64,000 nucleotides of DNA from Chrysopilus asiliformis (Eukaryota; Arthropoda; Insecta; Diptera; Rhagionidae): assembly GCA_964034945.1 (NCBI GenBank), contig OZ035962.1:47462386-47526385 (forward strand). Direction: 5' to 3'. Every line of letters starts with the position of its first letter. Positions within the stretch are counted from its first letter, which is position 1. Both the position numbers and the translations under genes were made by a program. Below the pieces are notes generated by a model. The model did not search any database, had not been told where the DNA came from, and saw only the letters and a program-made list of their open reading frames with translations. Positions 30,117 to 41,328 of the stretch are shown piece by piece.

Positions 30117-30323
30117 CAATACAAAAAAAATTTAAGCTTTTATTAAAGTTAGTTTATTTGACGATTTGGACGAGAGTAGACCTCGATTTTCTGTTAATTT
30201 ATGTTAATTTATTTAATTTATTATTGCTTGATATCGATTTGTAAAAGTTATTATTGTGAAAAAGGTGATTTTTGTTAAACATTTTGGAAGCTTAATCATT
30301 AAAAAGTTTTATAACAGTTAAGA

Positions 30324-30364
30324 CCTCCTGAGGATGCCTAGCGACAGCAGGCGAAACGTAGAGG
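30324..30364 (+). ncRNA. Hammerhead-ribozyme-like motif after the full PLE copy
   Basis: Identical copy of the 27459-27499 motif. Together the two plus-strand motifs bracket the complete PLE unit, so cleavage at both would release about one unit length of RNA. Confidence 0.55.
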
Positions 30365-30478
30365 CGCAATAAAGATTATATGAAGTAATCTAAAAAATTT
30401 TTCAATAATTAGACCGAGAAACCCCAAGATATTTGTGAATTAATAAAACATCCAGCGGTCAAGAATAAACACAAAAAA

Positions 30479-31520
30479 TTACTGGATACTTGGAGGTCGC
30501 ATCCCGGTTCGATCTCATATTCTGCGTTGCGTGCGTTGTGTCCGATTGCGTGGCGTCACTGCAAAGCAACTAATGGGTCAATTACCATCGTCTAGAATCA
30601 CTCCATCAAGAGCATTTCTCAATTCCGGTATTGACTACGCAGGTCCATTTTTTATCAAGACTTGGAGAGGTCGGGCGGCTAAAACATACAAGGGATACAT
30701 AGTGCTCTTTGTATGTCTCTCTACATCAGCTCTACATCTTGAAATTGCATCAGATTATACAATCGAAGGATTTCTCGCTGCTTATCGAAGATTCACGTCT
30801 CGACGAGGAATCTGTCTAACTCTCAACAGCGAGTGTGAAACCAACCTAGTCGGTGCTAATGCAGAACTCAAAAGACTTTTTTCAACATCATCAAAAGAAC
30901 TGGGACAACTAGCATCTCTACTCGCAAATGACGGAACTGAGTGGCGATTTAATCCCCCATCCGCCCCTCATTTCGGAGGCAAATGGGAAGCGGGGGTTAA
31001 ATCCGTAAAATTTCATCTACGTCGCATAATTGGCGACACTGCGTTGATATTCGAAGAATTCAACACTCTGTTATCGCAGATTGAAGCTGTCTTGAACTCT
31101 CGGCCGCTCTGTTCTCTATCAGATGATCCAGCTGATTTTAGTGCCCTCACTCCAGGCCACTTCCTGATTGTTGCAGAACCATCGCTCTCAGACGTGCCTT
31201 TGTCATGACTCTCTCGTTGGCAGTTAATTAGACATATGTTGGAAGGTTTTTGGAATCGTTGGTCAAGAGAATATCTCCAAAGATTCCAATCGATATCAAA
31301 GTGGAAGCAGCAAACTAATCTTATAAAACCTGGTATTTTAGTACTCATTTCAGATGAACGATATCCACCGACCAGGTGGCCTCTTGGTCGTATCACAGAG
31401 GTCCATCCGGGGCCGGACGGTCTCATCCGAGTCGCCACTCTACAAACTCAAGGGTCAATCCTCAAACGTCCTGTGGCGGAACTTTGTCCTTTACCGGTTC
31501 CAATGGATAACTCATCATAA
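30479..31520 (+). pseudogene. BEL-A pol: integrase core and C-terminus
   Basis: The frame resumes with [14 protein letters not shown], the second half of the zinc finger (CVRCVRLRG), and the integrase core. The first catalytic Asp is in GIDYAGPF. The second is replaced: [11 protein letters not shown] instead of SDxxTNF. The Glu in KWEAGVKS is kept. A premature TGA lies at 31206-31208, after which LSRWQLIRHMLEGFWNRWSR ... continues in the same frame to the end (LPVPMDNSS, stop at 31518-31520). No accessory ORF follows; only about 185 bp separate the stop from the LTR. Confidence 0.9.
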
Positions 31521-31705
31521 ATGACATCATATCAGCTACACCTCTACAATCAACAGTTAATTTTTTCTTTTGTGAAATATTCAACTCAACCTTTAATTCA
31601 ATATCACTTTTTTCAATGTTTCAATTTTTCCTTAAAAATTTATGACTCATTGTTTTTTAATAAGAACTGTTTCGTCCCCTCTTCAAGGTGACGAAGCGGG
31701 CGGTA
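31521..31705 (+). other. BEL-A 3' non-coding region and polypurine tract
   Basis: AT-rich sequence without an open frame leads to GAAGCGGGCGG at about 31694-31703, the likely polypurine tract. Confidence 0.65.
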
Positions 31706-33370
31706 TGTTGCGAATCAATTTTTGTCAATTCAAAATTCATGACCTGGCAACACTCCTTTTATTGTAAAATCTCTTTTTGACGTGGATACGTCTTGGATTT
31801 TGGTAATGGGGGTACAAATTAGAAAATCGGCTTGCTGCCATGATAACAAATTTGCAATCGATGAAACTCGATAGTTTGTGGTGATATCTGAACAAAACCT
31901 GTGTTATAAGATGAGGGCTACATTAAAGCATTGTATAGGGTATTTTGTTATGTTAAACTATGTTCAATTATGTTTTTAAAAAGCAAAATCAAAATTTTTA
32001 CTCCGCTGTTATGCTGTGTCTGCTGCTTGCAGTACAGATTTCACATGTATACTCTTTTTATGCTTTCTTTGTGTGTATTGAATCTCTTCTTTGATTGTTT
32101 CTCTTCTCTAAATGGATTGTTCTGATTCTGGCTATTCATATTATTTCGGTTCAATTCGCTTTGGAGGAATTGAAAAAAATTGAAAATAAAAATCACTCTC
32201 GAGAAAACGAAATTCAGAATTTCAGTAAAACGCTCCAAAGAACGAGAAAAAATTATGGTTTTAATTTGCTTTGAGAACACAACTTTAATGCTGGCACCGA
32301 GATATCGCTCTCTTACTAATGAAATGCATACTTATATGTGTGTGTGCATCATACCCAACAGCAGCCATCGCTCGAACCTTTCATTCATTTTTATGCAAAG
32401 CATACAAACCGCTTTGAACAAGAGCGGAAAACTTAAAGAGAAACAATTTCGATCTTTACTTGGGGGGAGAAGGAAAAATGTGCATCGATCGCATGGCCGA
32501 ATTAAACACAGGTCTGCTGGTTGCTTTTTAACAGCCACCATTTTGCTACGTCATCGGCAAGAAATATCGGTGCATTCTTTCTAATGTTGATTGTGTGTGC
32601 GCTAATTTCAATAATATTTCATATAAAAAGGGAAAATTCCCATTGAATCGTATAAGAATTTCTTGCCGATGACGTCAGAGCCAGAAGCAACTGAGCTGTC
32701 AAACAGACCTTGTATAATTCGGCCATGGTTTTGAACACTGTTTTTAGTTGCTCTAAATTGAAATTGCTTCGTTGCTTTTATCGTGTAATTTTATTTTATT
32801 TTTATTTGTTTTTTTATCTATGGGCGTTTTCATAAATTCAAGTTCTGCAAAAAAAGATTTTTGATTAAAAAATAACACGAAAGATTTTTCTTAATAAATA
32901 ACTCAGTTTATGTTATTCGTTTAGTTTACTTGTTATTCTGTTTTGTGCAATTTGCGTAAGTTCCGAGTACATTTATGAAAATGCCCTATTAAACATTGTT
33001 CGTTGTGTTGCAAGTGAAATTTGATTTTTAGGTACAAGATGCCAAAATTCACCAAACGGAAAGGCAAATCCCGTAACATTACGGTCAATCAAATTGTTTC
33101 TTTAGTTTCCTTTTCACTAAAATTTCTTACTTAAAGATCTATTGGCGATCGTTGTAGGCGGATCCACGTCTTCTGGCCGTCTCTACGAGACAGACACCTT
33201 GCTTTTTTACTCAAACTAGACTCACTTTTCAAACAGTGTTCGCGCAGTTAGGATCAAGTGTCGTTAAAATAAAATCTATAAAAATCGAAAATTATCAAAG
33301 AGTTTTTCTTCTTTCTTTTAGAAAATATTTTACAGTCCATTAAGTCAGAACTCAGTCAAATCTCTAGACA
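31706..33370 (+). repeat. BEL-A right LTR, interrupted by element X copy 2
   Basis: It begins TGTTGCGAATCAATTTTT and ends AATCTCTAGACA. Without element X and one CTTTTT it is about 236 bp. Its last 113 bp match 7278-7390. It borders the C-terminal coding region of LINE-B directly at 33371, so BEL-A originally inserted into LINE-B. Confidence 0.88.
31779..33201. mobile_element. Element X, copy 2 (1,423 bp)
   Basis: Nearly identical to copy 1 once the hAT MITE is removed from the latter, with the same computed length. It is flanked by CTTTTT at 31773-31778 and 33202-33207. It lies in a different sequence context (LTR rather than pol). The open frames in it (about 32041-32584) are not conserved as proteins. 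Confidence 0.78.
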
Positions 33371-34918
33371 CTGAGGATAGGACATTTTCCCAAAAAGTGT
33401 TTTATATCTTCTTCTTCTTTCAAATTACACATAGAGCATATTTTTTGTTGTTCTTGCTGGAATTTCGATGCATTTAGCTGAATAAGTCCACTACGAGCTT
33501 TACATATCCACATAATTTTTTGTCTGTTGTTGGTGTTCTAGAAATAACTCGGTCCTTTTGTGAAATCTAGATATTTATAAATGCGATCAGTGCTAGATAA
33601 GGCCCTTTTAATATCATGACTTTTTTTGATTTTGATTGAGTTGTTCAAACATTACATCGATATTCTGTTTCCATACCTGTGGATCCAACGCCTTGTCCCA
33701 ACAACTACCAATATTTCCAGATATTGTTTTCCACTCTTTGGCCCAAAATATATTCCGCTCCAAGATTTTTTTTGAAAACTGGTATGGCAATCTATGTTCT
33801 CCGTAACTAAAAAGCGTTTTTGTTATGTATTTAACATGCATTTGAAAACTGTAAAGGTGGGTATCCGTCGTTCCTGTTTCTAAGTTTAAGACATAGTTCA
33901 GTGTAAAATTCGGCAGTTTTATTATTCTTTTCAGAAAATATCTCCGTAGCTTGTCCACTTCTTTAAAGTATTTGTAGCCCCATACTTCTGACGCATAGCA
34001 GTGGATTGACCGGGTTACAGAACTAAAAAGTTGCCATTTTGAGTTTAAGCTCACGTTCTTTCTGCTTTTAAAACTGCTCCAAGTGCTGTTTAAATTCAGT
34101 TTTGCTATCTGTTCTCGAAGCTTGATGTGTTCGCTGAAAGATAATCCTGGCGTCAGTCTGACTCCTAAATAATCATATGCTTTCACAATTGTTATTTCCA
34201 TATTTTTAAATGACCATTTTTCATCCTTCCGCACCCTCCCAGCTTTTCTAAATACCATGATCTTTGATTTTTCCAGATTAACAGTCATATTCCACATGTC
34301 ACAGTAAATTTCCAGCGCATTTATAATTTCCTGTAAAGTTTTAATATCATCTGCGAGAATTACTATGTCATCTGCATATAATAAAACTCTAATCAAAATT
34401 TCCTCTATGTAAAGCCCACCACCTAGATGATCATGCAGATCATTTAAATACAAAGCGAACAGTAGAGGTGACAGTAGGCATCCTTGTTTTACTCCCATTT
34501 CAGAGCGGAAATAATTTGAAGTTTCAAGTCCATCCCACACGGCTGCTTCTGTGTTTTCATATAGGTTTTTGATTAAATTTACCATTTTTGAAGATACTCC
34601 AAGGCTATGCAATTTATATAAAAGTGATTTTCTCGGGATACAGTCGAAAGCCACTTTAAAATCCACGAAAAAAGAATATACTCTTTTTTTCTCCTGGAAT
34701 TTTATTTCATTTATACAAGCTAAATTATAGATGTTGTCTACTGTGGAGTACGATGCTCGAAAGCCTGCTTGATGTTCGTTCATGACTTTGTTTTGTAGTA
34801 CCCATTTCGTTAATCGATGATGTAATATCCCCATCAGAATTTTTGCCACACAATTCATAAAGGATATCCCTCTGTAGTTGGAGGCTATATTTCTATCTCC
34901 TTTTTTGTGAATTGGAAA
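33371..34918 (-). pseudogene. LINE-B ORF2, reverse transcriptase and C-terminus
   Basis: The minus strand encodes IFPIHKKGDRN...NYRGISF, FFVDFKVAFDCIPR, GVKQGCLLSPLLFALYLNDL, the catalytic LLYADDIVILAD and YLGVRLTPGL. A broken extension (33371-33610, frameshifts) still shows a C-terminal zinc-knuckle ICSMCNLKEEEDIKHFLGKCP. It resembles LINE-A and is probably of the same CR1/Jockey-group type; I do not assign the clade. The 5' half is displaced to 41329-42690 by the pogo-like element. BEL-A cuts it at 33371. Confidence 0.87.
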
Positions 34919-35123
34919 TACACCCATACCTCGCTTTACGGCCTAGATACGTTCCGGGAAAGTTGGCCGTAAAGCGAAAAGCCGTATAACGAATCAATTA
35001 TTTTCATACAAAACCATACAAATTCAATAGGATCCGTTCCAATTTTTTTTTAAATAACGTAGGTTTTAGTTTAAAATGCATTTTTTTCTTTTTATTTCAT
35101 TTAAAAATGCTTACATACAAAAT

Positions 35124-37745
35124 AAACATAACAAAAGCTATAATTGCCAATTTGGCAATTATTGAAAACCCGTATGGTGATATTCGTATCAAAATTCGAA
35201 CAGTTGTACCAAAATTCCACTTTGAAGTCAAACTTTCCAATAAGATTTTTTAAAATTTATTCCAATCGGATTTTGATGTATGGGAGTTTTATGTAAAATC
35301 ATATCCTAAATAACTTTTGTTCTTGGACTTTTTTGATAAGATGCACCGTTTTTGGGATATTTACAAAAAACGTTTTCGTTCGTATGGGGGGTACCCCCCC
35401 TAATGGTCCATTTTTGCCCATTAACGAACTTAGCCTCACATTTTACGAAAAACGAATCTGTGCATTTCAAGTCTCTAGCTCAATCCGTGCGCCCGCAATC
35501 CGCGCCACAGACGGACAGACAGACGGACGGACGGACAGACGGACTTCAATATATATATAAATTGAGTCTTTTTAAGTAAATAACATAAAATAATTTAAAA
35601 AGGTAAAAAAAATATAAAACTTAAAACAATTCAAAAATTAAAAATAAATAACTTCATAATAACGAAAAATACATTTTCATCACTGCACATTATAAGTGCC
35701 CAAATCAATTGGAAATTTAAACATACCAAAAGTTCTAGCACGAATGTGCCCCATTTTTTTTGTACGAATGTGCCCCAAACCAAATAATGCTGAATAAGTA
35801 ACTTTTCTGGAAAACAGTAATACATAAACACGATTTTTATTCAACAAATTAATTTTTAGTCACTTTTCCTCACTAAAAAAATATTGTTAGCTGTACTTAC
35901 TGTGAAAAATATATTATATCACGACTGGAAAATAAGGGCACCAATTAATTTTTCGCGCGAAAAAACAGATAGGTCCTGGTTTTTCCACTCGCTGCAATGA
36001 AATTGAAGTCAAACTTCGCTGACACGTGGCTGGGTTAATATACAGAAAAAACATGTGTGGACATGTTCTGAGTTGGGGCTATGGATTGAAAAATATTCTA
36101 TGTACGAATGTGCCCCGCGTACGAATGGTGAATACTTTCCCCTAACAAGTAATATAAGGATAACTTCAATAACAAAAAAAATTCATATGTACATAAAAAG
36201 ATAACTTAAAAAAAATTAAAAACATAACAAAAGCTATAATTGCCAATCTGGCAATCATTGGAGACCCGTATGGTGATATTCGTATCAAAATTCGAACAGT
36301 TATAGCAAAATTCCACTTTGAAGTCAAACTTTTCAATAAGATTTTTTAAAATTTATTCCAATCAGATTTTGATGTATGGGAGTTTTATGTAGAATCATAT
36401 CCTAAATAACTTTTGTTCTTCCACTTTTTTGATAAGATGCACCGTTTTTGAGATATTCACAAAAAACGATTTCGTTCGTATGGGGGGTACCCCCCCTAAT
36501 GGTCCATTTTTGCCCATTAACGAACTTAGCCTCACATTTTACGAAAAACGAATCTGTGCATTTCAAGTCTCTAGCTCAATCCGTGCGCCCGCAATCCGCG
36601 CCACAGACGGACAGACAGACGGACGGACGGACAGACGGACTTCAATATATATATAAATTGAGTCTTTTTAAGTAAATAACATAAAATAATTTAAAAAGGT
36701 AAAAAAAATATAAAACTTAAAACAATTCAAAAATTAAAAATAAATAACTTCATAATAACGAAAAATACATTTTCATCACTGCACATTATAAGTGCCCAAA
36801 TCAATTGGAAATTTAAACATACCAAAAGTTCTAGCACGAATGTGCCCCATTTTTTTTGTACGAATGTGCCCCAAACCAAATAATGCTGAATAAGTAACTT
36901 TTCTGGAAAACAGTAATACATAAACACGATTTTTATTCAACAAATTAATTTTTAGTCACTTTTCCTCACTAAAAAAATATTGTTAGCTGTACTTACTGTG
37001 AAAAATATATTATATCACGACTGGAAAATAAGGGCACCAATTAATTTTTCGCGCGAAAAAACAGATAGGTCCTGGTTTTTCCACTCGCTGCAATGAAATT
37101 GAAGTCAAACTTCGCTGACACGTGGCTGGGTTAATATACAGAAAAAACATGTGTGGACATGTTCTGAGTTGGGGCTATGGATTGAAAAATATTCTATGTA
37201 CGAATGTGCCCCGCGTACGAATGGTGAATACTTTCCCCTAACAAGTAATATAAGGATAACTTCAATAACAAAAAAAATTCATATGTACATAAAAAGATAA
37301 CTTAAAAAAAATTAAAAACATAACAAAAGCTATAATTGCCAATCTGGCAATCATTGGAGACCCGTATGGTGATATTCGTATCAAAATTCGAACAGTTATA
37401 GCAAAATTCCACTTTGAAGTCAAACTTTTCAATAAGATTTTTTAAAATTTATTCCAATCAGATTTTGATGTATGGGAGTTTTATGTAGAATCATATCCTA
37501 AATAACTTTTGTTCTTCCACTTTTTTGATAAGATGCACCGTTTTTGAGATATTCACAAAAAACGATTTCGTTCGTATGGGGGGTACCCGCCCTAATGGTC
37601 CATTTTTGCCCATTAACGAACTTAGCCTCGCATTTTACGAAAAACGGATCCACGCAAAATTTCAAGTCTCTAGCTCAATCCGTGCGCCCGCAATCCGCGC
37701 CACAGACAGACGGACAGACAGACGGACGGACATGCAGAAATTAAT
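35124..37745 (+). repeat. Tandem 1,096-bp units (two complete, third partial)
   Basis: Units start at 35124, 36221 and 37317 with AACATAACAAAAGCTATAAT, giving a period of 1,096-1,097 bp. Each begins with about 420 bp of family A, followed by a unique part that contains ACGAATGTGCCCC three to four times and ends ...AAGATAACTTAAAAAAAATT. The unique parts of units 1 and 2 look identical. The family A parts of units 2 and 3 are closer to each other than to unit 1. Confidence 0.88.
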
Positions 37746-37750
37746 TATTA

Positions 37751-37912
37751 TACCCGTATGGTGAAACCAAAGGGTATAATAACTTTGCCTTACCGTTTGT
37801 AACGCCAAGATCCCGTCATCGCACAAAAAAATGAATTACACCAGTGTGTTTAGAATGATAAAAGTAATTAATTTCTGCATGTCCGTCCGTCTGTCCGTCT
37901 GTCTGTCTGTCC

Positions 37913-37962
<50 letters not shown>

Positions 37963-38469
37963 CCGTCTGTCTGTGGCGCGGATTGCAGGCGTACGGATTG
38001 AGCTAGAGACTTAAAATTTTTCGCAGATTCGTTTTTCGTAAAATGCGAGGCCAAGTTCGTTCATGAGCGAAAATGGACCATTAGGGGGGGTACCCCCCAT
38101 ACGAACGCAAACGTTTTTTGTGAATATCTCAAAAACGGTGCATCTTATTAAAAAAGTCCAAGAACAAAAGTTATTTAGGATATGATTCTACATAAAACTC
38201 CCATACATCAAAATCCGATTGGAATAAATTTAAAAAAATCTTATTGGAAAGTTTGACTTCAAAGTGGAATTTTGGTACAACTGTTCGAATTTTGATACGA
38301 ATATCACCATACGGGTTTTCAATAATTGCCAGATTGGCAATTATAGCTTTTGTTATGTTTATCATTCTAAACACACTGGTGTAATTCATTTTTGTGCGTG
38401 ATGACGGGATCTTGGCGTTACAAACGGTAAGGCAAAGTTAATATACCCTTTGGTTTCACCATACGGGTA
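37751..38469 (-). mobile_element. Family A, structurally complete copy (Tc1/mariner-type, 719 bp)
   Basis: It starts TACCCGTATGGTGAAACC and ends GGTTTCACCATACGGGTA, with TA on both sides. The terminal inverted repeats extend about 110 bp, ending in the ATTCTAAACACACTGGTG tail that is seen alone elsewhere. The body between them is the family A sequence on the minus strand, including a long CTGT/CCGT run (37880-37975). No transposase. This copy explains the shorter ones as lacking the left repeat. Confidence 0.8.
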
Positions 38470-38494
38470 TAAAAATCATGTGCACATGTCCATA

Positions 38495-40701
38495 TCTATA
38501 CATATAATAAATCTGTAATTCTGTCTGTCTGTCTGTCCGTCGAATTTTGTTCCGGCATCACGTGAAAACGGCCCAACCGATTTCGACGAAACTTTGCATA
38601 CAGGTAGAGTTACTGACAGAATACATAATAGGCTACTTTTTATTGACCTCCCCCCTCTTCTTCGATACCCCTCCCCTGATAACTTTCGAACCCTTCACCC
38701 GATTTGGATGCGGTTTCCACTAATAGAAAAGTTATTCCTCAGAGAAATTTTCACCCCACTAATAGCTACCCCCTCCCCTCTTGGTAGGCCCCCTCGCCTG
38801 TTATCTACTACACCACTGATGGGATTTGGGTTCGGTTTTCTCCATTAGGAAGGACAGCCCTCAGAGAAATTTTCCCCCCACTAATAGCTACCCCCTCCCC
38901 TCTTGGTAGGCCCCCTCGCCTGTTATGTACTACACCACTGATGGGATTTGCGTTCGGTTTCTCCATTAGGAAGGCCTGCCCTCAGGGAAATTTTTCGCCC
39001 ACTAATAGCTACCCCTCCCCTTTCCGTAAACCCCCTCGCCTGATGTCTACTACACCACTGATGGGATTTGGGTTCGGTTTTCTCTATTAGGAAGGCCTGC
39101 CCTCAGGGAAATTTTTCGCCCACTAATAGTAACCCAGCCCCTCTTGGTAGGTCCCCTCGCCTGCTATCTACTACACCACTGATGGGATTTGGGTTCGGTT
39201 TTCTCTATTAGGAAGGCCTTCCGTCAGGGAAATTTTTCGCCCACTAATAGCTACCCCCTCCCCTTTCGGTAAACCCCCTCGCCTGCTGTCTACTACACCA
39301 CTGATGGGATTTGGGTTCGGTTTTCTCCATTAGGAAGGACAGCCCTCAGAGAAATTTTCCCCGCACTAATAGCTACCCCCTCCCCTCTTGGTAGGCCTGC
39401 TATCTACTACACCACTGATAAGATTTGGGTTCGGTTTCTCCATTAGGAAGGCCTGCCCTCAGGGAAATTTTTCGCCCACTAATAGCTACCCCCTCCCCTT
39501 TCGGTAAACCCCCTCGCCTGCTGTCTACTAGACCACTGATGGGATTTGGGTTCGGTTTTCTCTATTAGGAAGGCCTTCCCTCAGAGAAATTTTTCCCCCA
39601 CTAATAGCTACCCCTCCCCTTTCGGTAAACCCCCTCGCCTGCTGTCTACTACACCACTGATGGGATTTGGGTTCGGTTTTCTCTATTAGGAAGGACAGCC
39701 CTCAGGGAAATTTTTTCGCCCAATAATAGATACCCCCTCCCCTTTCGGTAAACCCCCTCGCCTGCTGTCTACTACACCACTGATGGGATTTGGGTTCGGT
39801 TTTCTCCATTAGGAAGGCCTGCCCTCAGGGAAATTTTTCGCCCACTAATAGCTACCCCCTCCCCTCTTGGTAGGCCCCCTCGCCTGTTATCTACTACACC
39901 ACTGATGGGATTTGGGTTCGGTTTTCTCCATTAGGAAGGACAGCCCTCAGAGAAATTTTTCCCCCACTAATAGCATTATTATTTATTATACTATTTTTGT
40001 GAAATCCAACAAAAATCGATTAGAATGTAATTGTGGCAGTGAATTGACTTTATTCTTTGGGATTAAAGTGTTAACGTTGTAGGCAATTGCATACAAAGTC
40101 TTACATTGACGTGGGGCGTGGACCAGGAAAAAAAATAGTTTTTTTTTTCGTGGACGCTTCACCTCATACTACGAACCTATATTACTTTTAAAGTTTTTAA
40201 CGATTTAGGAAATGTCACTACGTTTCAACCCGATCGGTAAAGTAATTCATTAGATATCGGCAAATAAATTCGAGAAGTGGACGTGGAACGACCCTCACCT
40301 GCTATCTCCTGCAATTCTAAAGGGATTTGGTGCTTCAATGTATGACATGAATTAAAAAGAATAACATTTCCCACAATATTGTCTTTCCCCGTGTGGATAA
40401 CCACCTTTTACCGTTATTGAATATATTGTAAGTAAACAGTATGATTTTGTAATACAGCGTTGTGTCACAAAGAAAAATTTTCCCTTTTTTCGGTTAACTA
40501 TATGCATGTGACTCGAGGCCGAGTAAAGAGGAAGGCGAGAGCTGAAATATATTTAAATAATTTTACGTAACATCTCAATACATCCAATTCCAACAATTCA
40601 AGCGCGAGGGGCGAGGCCGAGTAGTTGTGGAGGCCGTAGGCCGACGGGGGCAGGGAGGCCGATCTGCGGAATGGCGAAGCGGTTCGGGGCGCAGCCCCTA
40701 G
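38495..40701 (+). mobile_element. Non-autonomous Helitron with internal satellite (2.2 kb)
   Basis: The 5' end TCTATACATATAATAAATC follows an A. The 3' end is a GC-rich hairpin GGGGCGCAGCCCC followed immediately by CTAG and a 3' flanking T. These are the diagnostic Helitron termini. No Rep/helicase coding is present. Bases 40300-40520 are repeated, inverted, on both sides of BEL-C (42690-42755 and 50516-50680). Confidence 0.85.
38640..39975 (+). repeat. Satellite-like array in the Helitron, ~120-bp monomer, about 11 copies
   Basis: The monomer contains CTACACCACTGATGGGATTT, GGGTTCGGTTTTCTC, ATTAGGAAGG, GAAATTTTTC and CACTAATAGCTACCCC. Copies alternate between CTCTTGGTAGG and TTTCGGTAAAC variants, which suggests higher-order mixing. 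C-rich, unlike the AT-rich flanks. The short open frame at 38594 is an artefact of the repeat. Confidence 0.9.
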
Positions 40702-40751
40702 TACATAATAAAAAACATAATTTAAAATGTTTAAATCGGTTCTAATCTGAT

Positions 40752-41195
40752 GACAAAAATGAATTACACCAGTGTGTTTAGAATGATAAAAATAATTAAT
40801 TTTTGCATGTCCGTCCGTCCGTCTGTGGCGCGGATTGCGGGCGCACGGATTGAGCTATAGACTTGAAATTTTGCGCAGATTGGTTTTTTTGTAAAATGCA
40901 AGGCTAAGTTCGTTAAATGGACCATTACGGGGGGTACCCCCCATACGAACGAAAACGATTTTTGCGAATATCTCAAAAACGGTGCATCTTATCAAAAAAG
41001 TGCAAGAACAAAAATTGTTTAGGATATGATTCTACATAAATCTTCCATACATCAAGATCCGATTGGAATAAATTTTAAAAAATCTTATTGAAAAGTTTGC
41101 CTTCAGAGTGGAACTTTGATACAACTGTTCGCCATTTACTTAAATCACCATACGGGTTTTCAATAATTGCCAGATTGGCAATTATAGCTTTTGGT
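40752..41195 (-). repeat. Family A, inverted partial copy
   Basis: The minus strand runs from the AATTGCCA/TGGCAATT palindrome (about 41165) to the ATTCTAAACACACTGG tail (about 40765). It includes the GGGGGGTACCCCCC-type block near 40929-40944. The outermost terminal part is missing. Confidence 0.7.
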
Positions 41196-41328
41196 TTTTT
41201 TTCGCAATTTTTTTTGGGCCGTATAACGAAATATTTTGGGCCGTAAATCGAAAAAGTGCCATAATTAAAGAAGGCCGTTATAGCGGAAAGCCGTATAAAG
41301 AGCGGCCGTATAACGAGGTATGAGTGTA

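Larger units (their letters stand above)
24722..30478 (+). mobile_element. Penelope-like retroelement compound (inverted partial + tandem partial + full copy)
   Basis: Three copies of one element lie together. A 5'-truncated copy on the minus strand (24722-26718, interrupted at 25428-26527) joins head-to-head a 5'-truncated plus copy (26719-27611), which is followed directly by a complete plus copy (27612-30478). The 27252-27611 segment equals 30117-30478, the so-called pseudo-LTR arrangement typical of Penelope-like elements. The head-to-head junction shares only ATA. It is inserted in BEL-A integrase. The left end lacks about 36 bp of the right end. Confidence 0.9.
34921..41326. mobile_element. 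pogo/Tigger-like DNA element with internal insertions (6.4 kb)
   Basis: The ends CACCCATACCTCGCTTTACGG and (right, reverse complement) CACTCATACCTCGTTATACGG form ~23-bp inverted repeats flanked by TA (34919-34920 and 41327-41328). Removing it restores INIFPIHKKGD in LINE-B. Repeated GCCGTATAACGA boxes lie near both ends (34980, 41218-41315). No transposase is visible. Most of its length is later material: tandem 1.1-kb units, family A copies and a Helitron. Confidence 0.8.

Noticed and set aside
32041..32584. Open frames in element X (also 22476-22676)
   Set aside because: They are not kept at the same length in both X copies and have no recognisable domain.
38594..38848. Proline-rich ORF at the start of the Helitron satellite
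   Set aside because: It is produced by the C-rich 120-bp repeat and does not continue through the array.
38640..39975. Possible CRISPR array (regular repeats near 120 bp)
   Set aside because: Monomers are contiguous with no unique spacers, lie inside a Helitron, and the context is eukaryotic.
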